Source of the DNA: an uncultured Pseudomonadota bacterium
Lineage (GTDB): Bacteria > Pseudomonadota > Gammaproteobacteria > Xanthomonadales > Ahniellaceae
Direction of reading: 5' to 3'
NCBI GenBank assembly: GCA_937996755.1
Contig: CALKUS010000196.1
Span: forward strand, 1-10,044
Length of the DNA stretch: 10,044 nt
Shown: piece by piece, positions 1-7,022 of the stretch
Position numbering within the stretch: position 1 is the first letter of the stretch
Layout: each line of letters begins with the position of its first letter
Notes under the pieces: model-generated
What the model saw: only the letters and a program-made list of their open reading frames with translations
The model's database searches: none
Told to the model about the DNA's origin: nothing
Translations under genes and position numbers: made by a program

Positions 1-2
1 CG

Positions 3-755
3 ATCGCCGCGCGCGCGCCCGCGCATCTCGCGCGCTGCAGCTGGATCGAGGCAGCGCCCGACGCGCCCTGGCAGGGTGCGCTCGTCGCGAACGAGGTGTT
101 CGACGCGTTGCCGGTGCGCGCGTTCCAGCGCGACGCGGACCGCGTGCATGCGCGCGCCGTCGAATGGCGCGACGGCCGCTTCGCGTGGACGCTGCGCCCG
201 GCCGACGCCGCGCTCGCCGCGCGCGTCGACGCGCTCGCCGCGGGCTCGCCCTGGCCGGCGCCGTACCGGTCCGAGCTCTGCGAGCTGCTGCCCGCGTGGA
301 TCGCCGAGGTGACGCGCACGCTGGCGCGCGGCATCGCGCTGTTCGTCGACTACGGCTACCCGCGTCGCGAGTACTACCTGCCCGAGCGCCGCGAGGGCAC
401 GCTCGTCGCGCACTACCGCCATCGCGCGCACGACGACGTGCTGCTCTGGCCCGGGCTCGCCGACATCACCGCGTTCGTCGATTTCACGGCCGTCGCCGAG
501 GCCGGCCATGCGGCCGGGCTCGACGTGGTCGCGTACCTCAGCCAGGCGCAGTTCCTGTTCGCGAACGGGCTGGCGGCCGAGCTCGACGAAAGCACGCGCC
601 TGCCCGACCGCGAGCGACTGCTGCTCGCGCAGCAGGCGAAGCGGCTCACGCTGCCCGGCGACATGGGCGAGCGCTTCCAGGCGATTGCGTTCGCGCGCGC
701 GCTCGATCCCGAATTGCTGCCGTTCGCGGCGCTCGACCGGAGCCACCGACTTTGA
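3..755 (+). CDS. MidA/NDUFAF7-family SAM-dependent methyltransferase, 3' part (N-terminus outside window)
   Basis: The frame is open from the left edge and encodes the last 250 residues. The family (class I SAM-dependent methyltransferases; the mitochondrial member NDUFAF7 methylates an arginine of a complex I subunit) is usually about 380-400 residues, so roughly the first 140, with the glycine-rich SAM-binding loop, are missing here. Visible signatures are NEVFDALPVRAF (residues 30-41 of the fragment), the second conserved block GIALFVDYGYPRREYY, then GTLVAHYRHRAHDD, PGLADITAFVDF and QAQFLFANG. These blocks occur in this order in MidA proteins. The C-terminus is normal and there is no internal disruption. 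The bacterial substrate is not known to me. The stop codon overlaps the TTG start of the VanZ gene, so the two are probably co-transcribed and translationally coupled. Confidence 0.93.
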   Translation: MAARAPAHLARCSWIEAAPDAPWQGALVANEVFDALPVRAFQRDADRVHARAVEWRDGRFAWTLRPADAALAARVDALAAGSPWPAPYRSELCELLPAWIAEVTRTLARGIALFVDYGYPRREYYLPERREGTLVAHYRHRAHDDVLLWPGLADITAFVDFTAVAEAGHAAGLDVVAYLSQAQFLFANGLAAELDESTRLPDRERLLLAQQAKRLTLPGDMGERFQAIAFARALDPELLPFAALDRSHRL

Positions 756-1162
756 TCGCGAACGACTGGCATCCCCTGCGCTGGCTCGCGACGTGGCGCG
801 CGCTCGGCCGCCTGGGCATCGTGCTCACGATCGTGTTGTCGCTCGTGCGACTGCCCGACACCGGCATCCACATCGACCACGGCGACAAGTACGAGCACGC
901 ATTCGGCTACCTCGGGCTCATGCTGTGGTACGCACAGCTCTGCTCGACGTGGCGCGCGCTCGCCTGGCGCGCGCTCGGGCTCGTCGCGCTCGGCGCTGCG
1001 ATCGAGGTCGCGCAGTCCTTCACGACCTGGCGCTCGTGCGACTGGCGCGACTTCGTCGCCGACGTGCTCGGCGTGGCGGTCGGGCTGGCGCTCGCGCGCA
1101 CGCCCGCCGCGCGCGTGTTCGCGTGGGTCGAACGTCGCTTCGCGCGCCGCCCGACCGGCTGA
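752..1162 (+). CDS. VanZ-family small membrane protein
   Basis: This encodes a 136-residue integral membrane protein. I chose the TTG at 752 because it overlaps the methyltransferase stop (TTGA), has GGAG at 739-742 nine bases upstream, and gives a full-length VanZ domain; no ATG lies near. Hydrophobic segments are at about 20-34, 50-64, 74-89 and 102-116. The VanZ pattern is visible: D45-K46-xx-H49 before the second segment, G81-xxx-E85-xx-Q88 at the end of the third, then R94-xx-D97-xx-D100-xxx-D104 before the last. The family is named after the teicoplanin-resistance protein VanZ, but single-domain members in Proteobacteria are mostly uncharacterised, so no resistance role should be read into this. 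It ends 4 bases from the end of the opposing operon. Confidence 0.88.
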   Translation: MIANDWHPLRWLATWRALGRLGIVLTIVLSLVRLPDTGIHIDHGDKYEHAFGYLGLMLWYAQLCSTWRALAWRALGLVALGAAIEVAQSFTTWRSCDWRDFVADVLGVAVGLALARTPAARVFAWVERRFARRPTG

Positions 1163-1166
1163 CGCG

Positions 1167-1874
1167 CTAGCGGCGCATCGACGCCGGCAATACGCGGTCC
1201 GGCAGCGTGCTGGTGGCGCGCCAGTCGCCCGATTCGCCGCGCGTGAGCACGATCTCGCTGCCCGCTTCCGCCGTGCCCAGCTGCTTGAAGACCAGCTGGA
1301 TCACGCATTCGCCCGTGGACTCGTCCTGGCCGACGCGGATCGCCTCGAGCGTGTCGCTCGCATAGGACTCCGGCGAGTCGATGTCCGCATCGCCGTTCGC
1401 CGGGCACTTGTCGTTGGTGAGGACGTACTCGGAGACGACGACCTTGAGGTACGTCGCCTCGTTGATCGCCTGGGCGACCTTCGCGCGCATCGTGTAGTCG
1501 GAATACGCCGGGATGGCGATCGCGGCCAGGATGCCGAGCACCATGATGCCGACGAACAGCACGACGACGGCGATCACCCAGCCGCTGCCGCCACCGCTCG
1601 ACGGCCTGACGACGACCGGCCTGCCGGCGGGCGTGGCGACACGTGCCGCTGCCGGTGCAGCCGCCGCCGCGCGGGGCGCTGCCGACGCCGGCGCTGCGCC
1701 GATGCCGAGCGCCGCCGCATGCTTCGCGAGCGGTTCCCAGCCGGCGAGACCTGCGCGCCAGACCAGCGTGGCCGCGTTGACCTCGCCGCGGCCGTGGAGG
1801 TAACGCAGCACGTCGACCGGCACGGGGCCCTTCTGCTGGTTCGCGGCGTCGGCGTAGTACCAGGATTCGCTCAT
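1167..1874 (-). CDS. GYF_2 (DUF4339) domain fused to a pilin-like transmembrane helix and head
   Basis: The product has 235 residues. ATG at 1874 is preceded by GGAG eight bases upstream. Residues 4-51 form a GYF_2 domain (WYYAD, QQKGPV, then TLVWRAGLAGWEPL), a putative cytoplasmic binding module. Residues 57-98 are an Ala/Pro linker ending in SSGGGSG. Residues 99-123 are a hydrophobic helix ending GILAAIAIPAYSDY, followed by TMRAKVAQAINEA (128-140). This is the classic N-terminal alpha-helix and following sequence of type IV pilins. However, the prepilin peptidase site (short basic leader, G, then F-T-L-I-E) is absent and the helix is internal. The protein should therefore sit as an uncleaved type II anchor with the head outside. 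The end (218-230, GDWRATSTLPDRV with LP repeated) resembles a pilin D-region without its cysteines; the only cysteines are C157 and C190. It is the last gene of the operon. I am confident of the domains; the role is unknown. Confidence 0.88.
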   Translation of the reverse strand: MSESWYYADAANQQKGPVPVDVLRYLHGRGEVNAATLVWRAGLAGWEPLAKHAAALGIGAAPASAAPRAAAAAPAAARVATPAGRPVVVRPSSGGGSGWVIAVVVLFVGIMVLGILAAIAIPAYSDYTMRAKVAQAINEATYLKVVVSEYVLTNDKCPANGDADIDSPESYASDTLEAIRVGQDESTGECVIQLVFKQLGTAEAGSEIVLTRGESGDWRATSTLPDRVLPASMRR

Positions 1875-1888
1875 CGTCGGCTCCGGAT

Positions 1889-3196
1889 TCAAAGCAGTGC
1901 GGCGCGCTTCACCGCGAGGTAGTGCTCCACGAGCGCGGCCGGCAATTCCGCGCACGTCACGTCGAGCACCTGGCAACCGCGTGCGCGCAGCGCCTGGTGC
2001 GCGCGGTCGCGCGCTTCCGCGTACTGTGCCATGGCCGCGGTCGCAATGGCTTCCTCGTGCGTGGCGGGGACGCGCGCGAGCGTCGCGCCGACCACGTCCT
2101 CGCGCAGGCTGGCGACGCACACCAGGTGGCGGCGCGACAGCTGGTGCACGGCCGCGACGACGTCTTCGACGTCCTCGTCGCGCACGTTCGTGACGAGCAT
2201 GACGAGGCTGCGCCGCGGCTGGCGCGCGGCGAACTGCGTCGCTGCCTCGAGGTAGTCGGTCGCGACCGGCGACGCCTGCAGGTCGTAGACGGCGTTGAGC
2301 AGTGCGTTGACGGCGCCCATGCCGCGCCGCGGCGGCACGAAGCGCGTGGTGCCGCCGATCGCGAGCATGCCCACGCCGTCGCCGCGGCGCAGCGCGATGT
2401 ACGCGACCATCAGCGCCGCGTTCAGCACGTGGTCGAAATGCGCGAGCGCGCCGTCTCGCGCGAGCATGCGCCGCCCGGTGTCGAGCAGCAGCATCACCTG
2501 CTGGTTGCGTTCCACCTGGTACTCGCGCGAAATCAACTTCAACGCGCGGCGGCTCGCCTTCCAGTCGATCTGGCGCAGCGCGTCGCCTTCGCGGTATTCG
2601 CGCAGTTGCTGGAACTCGGTGCCCTCGCCGCGCCGGCGGCGGATGTGCGCGCCGACCACGCGCGACGCCTGCTCGGCGCCGACGAGCGCGAGGCGCGCGA
2701 GCGGCGCGAAGTTCGGCAGTACGCGCAGGCCCTGGCGCGCGGGCACGACTCGCTTCTGCCGCCAGAAGCCGAGCGGCGAACGCAGGCGCAGCACGCAACC
2801 GGCGAACTCGAAGCTGCCGCGCGCGTTCGGCACGAGCGAATAGGTGAACGCAGAGTGCGAGCCCGGCGCGAGCACCAACCGGCGCGGCAGCCCGGTGACC
2901 GACCAGTCGCCCGGATGCAGGTCGTGCGCCTCTACCGCGAGCGGCGCGCCGTGCTCGTGGCGCAGCACGAGCCGCACTTCGCGCTCCACGCCCACGGGGA
3001 CGACCGGCGGGAGGTCGCGTGCGATGCCGGGCGTCGCCGCCGCGCTCAGCCCGCGCGCGTCCGCGAGCGCGAGCGCGAGCAGCAACGCGCCCGCGCTCCA
3101 GTACGCGATCGCGGGCACGAGCCCCGCGACGAGCAGCACGCCGGCCGCACCCCAGGCAAGCAGCGCGGCCGCGAAGCGCGGCCCGGGCAGCGGCAT
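1889..3196 (-). CDS. DUF58 domain-containing membrane-anchored protein
   Basis: The product has 435 residues. ATG at 3196 follows GGAAG (about six bases upstream) and lies 14 bases after the moxR-like stop; the longer upstream reading overlaps that gene and is not needed. Two hydrophobic segments (about 9-29 and 31-46) form an N-terminal hairpin. A beta-rich region (about 60-165) contains GSHSAFTYSLVPNARG and the RSPLGFW motif typical of the family. The hallmark DUF58 block is at 190-244: GEGTEFQQLREYREGD, then RQIDWKASRR, then REYQVERNQQ, then LLLDTGRRM. The remainder folds like a von Willebrand A domain, but the metal site is degenerate (DTGRR at 239-243 instead of DxSxS). DUF58 proteins commonly sit beside MoxR ATPases and are thought to be their partners. 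Biochemical function is unknown. Confidence 0.92.
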   Translation of the reverse strand: MPLPGPRFAAALLAWGAAGVLLVAGLVPAIAYWSAGALLLALALADARGLSAAATPGIARDLPPVVPVGVEREVRLVLRHEHGAPLAVEAHDLHPGDWSVTGLPRRLVLAPGSHSAFTYSLVPNARGSFEFAGCVLRLRSPLGFWRQKRVVPARQGLRVLPNFAPLARLALVGAEQASRVVGAHIRRRRGEGTEFQQLREYREGDALRQIDWKASRRALKLISREYQVERNQQVMLLLDTGRRMLARDGALAHFDHVLNAALMVAYIALRRGDGVGMLAIGGTTRFVPPRRGMGAVNALLNAVYDLQASPVATDYLEAATQFAARQPRRSLVMLVTNVRDEDVEDVVAAVHQLSRRHLVCVASLREDVVGATLARVPATHEEAIATAAMAQYAEARDRAHQALRARGCQVLDVTCAELPAALVEHYLAVKRAALL

Positions 3197-3210
3197 GGCG
3201 CGCGCTTCCG

Positions 3211-4206
3211 TCACTGGCGCGGCGCTTCGACCTTCAGCAGCAACGCGGCGAGCACGTCGTCGGTGCGCCGGCCCTCGATCTGCATCTCGGGCGACAGCGC
3301 CACGCGATGGCGCAGCGCGGCCGGCGCGATCGTGCGTACGTCGTCGGGCGTCGTGAAGTCGCGGCCATCGAGCACGGCCTGCGCGCGGGCGGCACGCACG
3401 AGCGCGAGGCCGCCGCGCGGGCCCGCGCCCATCGCGATGCCGGGCCATTCGCGCGTCGCGCGCGCGATGCGCACCGCGTAGTCGAGCACGACCGCGTCGA
3501 CGCGCACGAGTGCGGTGCCGAGCTGCATCGCCTGCACCTGCGCGGGCGTGGCGACGGGCTGCACGCGCGACAGGTCGAAGTCGCTCGCGGTGCGGCCTTC
3601 GCTCACCGCCTTCACCATGGCCACTTCGTCCGCGTGCGGCGGGTAGTCCATGCGGATCTTCAGCAGAAAGCGGTCCAGCTGCGCCTCCGGCAGCGGATAC
3701 GTGCCTTCCTGCTCGATCGGGTTCTGCGTCGCGACGGTGAGGAACGGCGCCGGCAGCGCGAACGCGCGCGATTCGATCGTCACCTGCTGCTCCTGCATCG
3801 CCTCGAGCAACGCCGCCTGCGTCTTCGCGGGTGCGCGGTTGATCTCGTCCGCGAGCAGCAGGTTCGCGAACACCGGGCCGCGGCGGATCTTGAAGCCTTC
3901 CGACTTCGGGTCGTAGAACGCGTGGCCGGTGACGTCGCTCGGCATCAGGTCGGGCGTGAACTGGATGCGCGCGAACGTGGCGCTGAGCGACGCGGCGAGC
4001 GCGCGAACGAGCAGCGTCTTGCCGAGGCCGGGCACGCCCTCGATCAGCACGTGGCCGGACGCGAGCAACGCCACGAGCAGCTGGTCGAGCACTTCGCGCT
4101 GGCCCACGAACGCGTGCGCGATCTGGCCGCGGATCGCGTCGGCCATGCGCGGCAGCGCTTCGCCGGTCAGCGCTGCGGGCGGCTTGGAGGAGGATTCATC
4201 GGTCAT
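3211..4206 (-). CDS. MoxR-family AAA+ ATPase
   Basis: The product is a 331-residue soluble ATPase. Visible motifs are Walker A GVPGLGKT (57-64), Walker B LLLADE (116-121) followed by INRAPAKTQAALLEAMQE, sensor 1 ATQNPIEQEGTYPLPEAQ (159-176), the likely arginine finger in LDRF (177-180), and sensor 2 with R264 in GAGPRGG. All catalytic residues are present and the length is normal for the family. MoxR ATPases are chaperone-like remodellers that act on membrane or periplasm-linked partners, often encoded next to DUF58 or vWA genes as here. ATG at 4206 overlaps the end of the DUF4350 gene by 11 bases, so translation is probably coupled. The substrate is unknown; the other operon products are the first candidates. 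Confidence 0.96.
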   Translation of the reverse strand: MTDESSSKPPAALTGEALPRMADAIRGQIAHAFVGQREVLDQLLVALLASGHVLIEGVPGLGKTLLVRALAASLSATFARIQFTPDLMPSDVTGHAFYDPKSEGFKIRRGPVFANLLLADEINRAPAKTQAALLEAMQEQQVTIESRAFALPAPFLTVATQNPIEQEGTYPLPEAQLDRFLLKIRMDYPPHADEVAMVKAVSEGRTASDFDLSRVQPVATPAQVQAMQLGTALVRVDAVVLDYAVRIARATREWPGIAMGAGPRGGLALVRAARAQAVLDGRDFTTPDDVRTIAPAALRHRVALSPEMQIEGRRTDDVLAALLLKVEAPRQ

Positions 4207-5317
4207 GGCGTGCTTCGATCTCCATCAGGGTGCGGATCGCGGCGAGGAATTCCACGGGTTGCCCCACGCCGAGCGGTGCGAGCGCGTGGCGCGCGGCCTC
4301 GGGCGTGACGCCGGCGTCTTCCGCCAGCGCCCGCGCGAGCGCGTCGGGCTCGAGCGCGCCGAGCTCCGGCCGGCATCGGCGCGCACGGCCGAGCACGCGG
4401 CGCAACAGCGCCGCATGCAGCGCCACGGCGCGACCGCGGCGCCAGGCGAACGCGCCGGCGGCGCCCACGTGCTCGAACAGCGCGCGCCGGCCGGGCGCGG
4501 GCAGCGGCAACACGGGGCCGAGGCGCTCGCCGCGCGCGAACAGCCACGCGACCAGCGCGAGCGAAACGGGCAGCAGGATCGGCCACGAATAGCGGGCGAA
4601 CAGCACGTACCAGCGCGGCACCTCGGCGGAATAGACGAGGTGGACGCGCCCGCCCTCAGGCAGCGGCGACAGCACCTGCCACGCGAATTCGCCGAACCCG
4701 CCCATGCGGAGCTCGTCGTTCTGCAGGAAATCGATCTCCGCGGCGGCAGTCCAGTCGCCGTCGCCGAGCGCGCGCCGGCCGAACACCCAGCCGTCTTCCT
4801 GGTTGCCCCAGAGCCACGCGAAGCGCCGCGCCTGGCCCTTCGCGAGCGCGAAGCGCACCCGGCTGCACCACGTGGCGGATTCCTTGCCGGCCTCGCCGGG
4901 CCAGCGCAGGCAGTCGAAGTGCTCGTGCACGGTGAGCCCGAGCTTCTCGAGCAGCGGCCCGACCCGCCCTTCGCCGCCGAGCGGCAACGCGAACACGAGG
5001 CGACCGCCACCCGCGACCCAGGTGAGCAGCGCGCCCGCCTGCTGCGCCGACAGCGTGCGCACGTCGGTGCCGAGCACGACGAGGTCGTGCGCGCCGAGCG
5101 TCGCGACGTTGCCGAGCGTGGCGCGCGACTCGACCTTCGCGCCGTGCGTCGCGAGCGCGCGCTCGAGCGCGTAGAAGCCGTTGTAACGCGCGGGCCCGGT
5201 GAGCGGCGCCGCGACTTCCTCGGTCACCCGCTCGTGCGTCTTCAGGAACCACGCGACGCCCACGCCGATCGCGGCCGCCACCAGCAACGCGAGCAGCAGC
5301 TGGCTGCGCAGGCTCAT
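4196..5317 (-). CDS. DUF4350 domain-containing bitopic membrane protein
   Basis: The product has 373 residues. ATG at 5317 overlaps the DUF4129 stop as ATGA and has no strong ribosome site, consistent with coupling. An N-terminal segment (5-25) precedes a large exported domain carrying the DUF4350 pattern: NGFYALERALATHGAKVE (46-63), LVVLGTDVRTL (79-89) and LLTWVAGGGRLVFA (97-110). This region resembles the glutamine-amidotransferase-like fold of ABC-auxiliary proteins (family knowledge; no catalytic triad is evident). A second membrane segment lies at about 245-261 (WPILLPVSLALVAWLFA). The cytoplasmic tail, from RRALFEHVGAAGAFAWRRGR (277-296), is the usual DUF4350 C-terminal helical region. 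C136 and C151 in the exported domain could form a disulfide. The role is unknown, but it fits a structural or sensing part of the same complex as DUF4129 and MoxR. Confidence 0.88.
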   Translation of the reverse strand: MSLRSQLLLALLVAAAIGVGVAWFLKTHERVTEEVAAPLTGPARYNGFYALERALATHGAKVESRATLGNVATLGAHDLVVLGTDVRTLSAQQAGALLTWVAGGGRLVFALPLGGEGRVGPLLEKLGLTVHEHFDCLRWPGEAGKESATWCSRVRFALAKGQARRFAWLWGNQEDGWVFGRRALGDGDWTAAAEIDFLQNDELRMGGFGEFAWQVLSPLPEGGRVHLVYSAEVPRWYVLFARYSWPILLPVSLALVAWLFARGERLGPVLPLPAPGRRALFEHVGAAGAFAWRRGRAVALHAALLRRVLGRARRCRPELGALEPDALARALAEDAGVTPEAARHALAPLGVGQPVEFLAAIRTLMEIEARHDR

Positions 5318-6954
5318 GCCGGCTTGCCTGCGCGGAACGCCGCAAGCAAGGCGTCGAGCTGCTGCGCATCCGGGAAGCGACGCGCGTACGCGGCGGCGCG
5401 CCAGCTCGCGACGACGCGCACGAATCCATCGAGGCGCGGCCAGCCGCGCAGCGCCCTGGCGGCGCGCAGGCATTCGCTCTCGGTTGCGCCCGGCGGCAGC
5501 GATTCGCCGCGCGCCTCGACGAGCGCCTGCACGCCGGCGCGATAAAGCAGTGCGAGCGCCGCGCGCGGCTCGCCGCGTTGCCAGAGCGCACGCACCGCGC
5601 CATCGAGGTCGTCCGGGATGTCCGGCTCGGGCGGCGCCTCGATCGCCGTCACCAGCGGCGGCGGCAGCGCGCTGCCGCGCACGATCGCACCGGCGGCCTT
5701 CAGCCACGGCAGCCAGATGTGTCGCGCGCGCACGAGGAAGTAGACGAGCACGGCGAGCAGGACGTACAGGCCGTACTCCGCGACGATGGCGAACAACCCG
5801 CCGATCGCGCGCGCCCAGGCGGGCGAGCTGGAGCGTTCGCGGTCCGTCGTCGGCCCGTCGTCGCCGATCGGCTTCCAGATGCGCTGCGTGCGCTTGCCGC
5901 TCAGCGCGGGCTCTTCGTAGGCCTTCGCGACCGAACGCGAGAACTCGTCGCCGCCCTTCACGTAGGTCGAGCCGAAGATGCTCGCGATCGGGCGCTCGCC
6001 GGCCTTCGCGTCCTGCGCGACGGGCGCGGGCTTCGCGCGGCCGCCGACATGGTCGAGCCGGTTGGTGTCGTCTGCTTCGTCGGCCTCGTCGTCGGCCTGC
6101 GCCGCGACCTCCTTCGCCGGAGCCTCGTCGGCGTGGACCGCCTGCGGCACGCAGGCGAGCGCGAGCACCACTGCCAGCGCGGGTGCCGCGAGGCGCGCGG
6201 CGAGGCGGCGGAACGCCAGCTCGATGTCCCACGCCTCGAGATGCGTGCGGCGGTTGAGGTAGAGCCCGAAGCCCGCGCCGACGTAGAAGGGCTCGATGAT
6301 GCTCGTTGCGAGCCAGCCGACGCAGTTCACGAGCGCCTGGGCCCAGGCCGGTGGTGTTTCGACGAGCGTCTCCCAGAAGGCCTTCGCGGTGTCGCCCATG
6401 AACTGCACGGGCACGGGCACGAGGATGAGCGCCAGGCCCACGAGCGAGAACGCGAGCATCGCCTCGACGTGCAGCGCGATGATGGTCAGCATGATGCCTT
6501 GCGTGCCTTCGCCCGAAACGAGCACGCGCACGCGCGCGCCGCGACCGGCGGCCAGCGAACCTTCCAGCAGGTCCACCGGCAGCACGAGCGCGCGGTTCAT
6601 GGAGAAGAAGCGCCGGTAGAACAGCCAAGGCAGCATGGCGCGCATGCCCCAGCGCCACTGCGCGCGCAGCGTTTCGCGTACGCCGGGCGCTTCGCCGAAC
6701 ACCGCGCGCGACAGCACGTACAGCGGCACGCGGTCGAACGCCGGCTTCAGCCACCACATCAGCAGCCAGGCCGCCCACGGCTCGCCGAACGCGAACCAGC
6801 AGAGCGCGTTCGCGAGCACGAGCGCCGGCAGCGTGAGCGCGAACCACGCGAGCCAGATCGTCCGCGCGTGCCGGCGCGTGAGCGCACCGCCGAGGTCCAT
6901 CGCTTCCCACGCGGTCCTCGGACGCAGCGCAATGGACAGGTTCTCCACTTTCAC
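5314..6954 (-). CDS. DUF4129 domain-containing multi-pass membrane protein with internal signal-peptide-like segment
   Basis: The product has 546 residues. I chose GTG at 6954 because AGGAGG (6960-6965) sits five bases upstream; a second GTG two codons later (6948) is possible. The N-terminal half (1-250) is a membrane domain with hydrophobic segments near 32-55, 60-70, 155-185 and 205-232. Residues 250-275 form a basic-hydrophobic stretch ending AVHA before an acidic linker (276-298), much like a Sec signal peptide with a signal peptidase I site. A hydrophilic region follows, then a membrane segment at 385-409 and a C-terminal DUF4129 domain (about 453-540: LWQRGEPRAALALLYRAG, then GATESECLRA, then WRAAAYARRFP). 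The two halves look like originally separate proteins joined in one gene. DUF4129 is common beside DUF58, MoxR and transglutaminase genes; no transglutaminase gene lies in this window. Confidence 0.88.
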   Translation of the reverse strand: MKVENLSIALRPRTAWEAMDLGGALTRRHARTIWLAWFALTLPALVLANALCWFAFGEPWAAWLLMWWLKPAFDRVPLYVLSRAVFGEAPGVRETLRAQWRWGMRAMLPWLFYRRFFSMNRALVLPVDLLEGSLAAGRGARVRVLVSGEGTQGIMLTIIALHVEAMLAFSLVGLALILVPVPVQFMGDTAKAFWETLVETPPAWAQALVNCVGWLATSIIEPFYVGAGFGLYLNRRTHLEAWDIELAFRRLAARLAAPALAVVLALACVPQAVHADEAPAKEVAAQADDEADEADDTNRLDHVGGRAKPAPVAQDAKAGERPIASIFGSTYVKGGDEFSRSVAKAYEEPALSGKRTQRIWKPIGDDGPTTDRERSSSPAWARAIGGLFAIVAEYGLYVLLAVLVYFLVRARHIWLPWLKAAGAIVRGSALPPPLVTAIEAPPEPDIPDDLDGAVRALWQRGEPRAALALLYRAGVQALVEARGESLPPGATESECLRAARALRGWPRLDGFVRVVASWRAAAYARRFPDAQQLDALLAAFRAGKPA

Positions 6955-7019
6955 ATGGCCCTCCTGCCCGGAATGGACCGGTCAGGACGCAGCGCAATGG
7001 AGAGATTCTCGACGCGCAC
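6951..7019 (-). CDS. 22-codon leader ORF repeating the start of the DUF4129 gene
   Basis: A GTG at 7019, three bases after the SpoIIM-gene stop, opens a 22-codon frame reading MRVENLSIALRP and then DRSIPGRRAM before TGA at 6953-6951. The first 12 residues match the DUF4129 protein start (MKVENLSIALRP) except Arg for Lys. The frame ends ATGTGA, so its stop overlaps the GTG of the DUF4129 gene. GGAG lies nine bases before the leader start. It could be a translated coupling leader, or a broken relic of the original gene start. Expression is not shown by the sequence. Confidence 0.4.
   Translation of the reverse strand: MRVENLSIALRPDRSIPGRRAM
6960..6965 (-). promoter_or_regulatory. Strong Shine-Dalgarno site deciding the DUF4129 start
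   Basis: AGGAGG on the minus strand is separated by five bases (GCCAT) from GTG at 6954. It is the best ribosome site I found in the operon. It lies inside the spacer between the two repeat copies, within the leader ORF, and supports the downstream copy as the used start. Confidence 0.7.
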
Positions 7020-7022
7020 GGC

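Larger units (their letters stand above)
6919..7019 (-). repeat. Imperfect direct repeat of a gene start (two 36-base copies, 65 bases apart)
   Basis: Copy A covers 6984-7019 and copy B covers 6919-6954, both read on the minus strand. By eye, 29 of 36 bases match, including an exact 17-base core TCCATTGCGCTGCGTCC. The mismatches are one whole codon (CGC versus AAA, Arg versus Lys) and four third-position changes that are all silent (GTC/GTG, AAT/AAC, CTC/CTG, CCT/CCG). The 65-base offset is not a multiple of three, so copy A is out of frame with the DUF4129 gene. The pattern indicates two coding alleles that diverged before being placed in tandem. Confidence 0.85.

Noticed and set aside
752..1162. 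Glycopeptide resistance gene, from the VanZ match.
   Set aside because: No other van-type gene is nearby, and single VanZ-domain proteins are common housekeeping-type membrane proteins of unknown role.
1144..1176. Inverted repeat GCGCCGC ... GCGGCGC with a 19-base loop around the convergent gene ends, possible terminator.
   Set aside because: Only seven base pairs, a long loop and no T-run on either side; such matches are common by chance at this GC content.
1922..3481. Long + strand open frame of 519 codons opposite the DUF58 and moxR-like genes.
   Set aside because: The translation is low-complexity Arg/Ala/His-rich with no recognisable domain; it is a shadow of the minus-strand genes in GC-rich DNA.
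6976..6983. Perfect palindrome GACCGGTC between the two repeat copies, possible operator.
   Set aside because: Eight bases with no extension; expected by chance and no second site seen.
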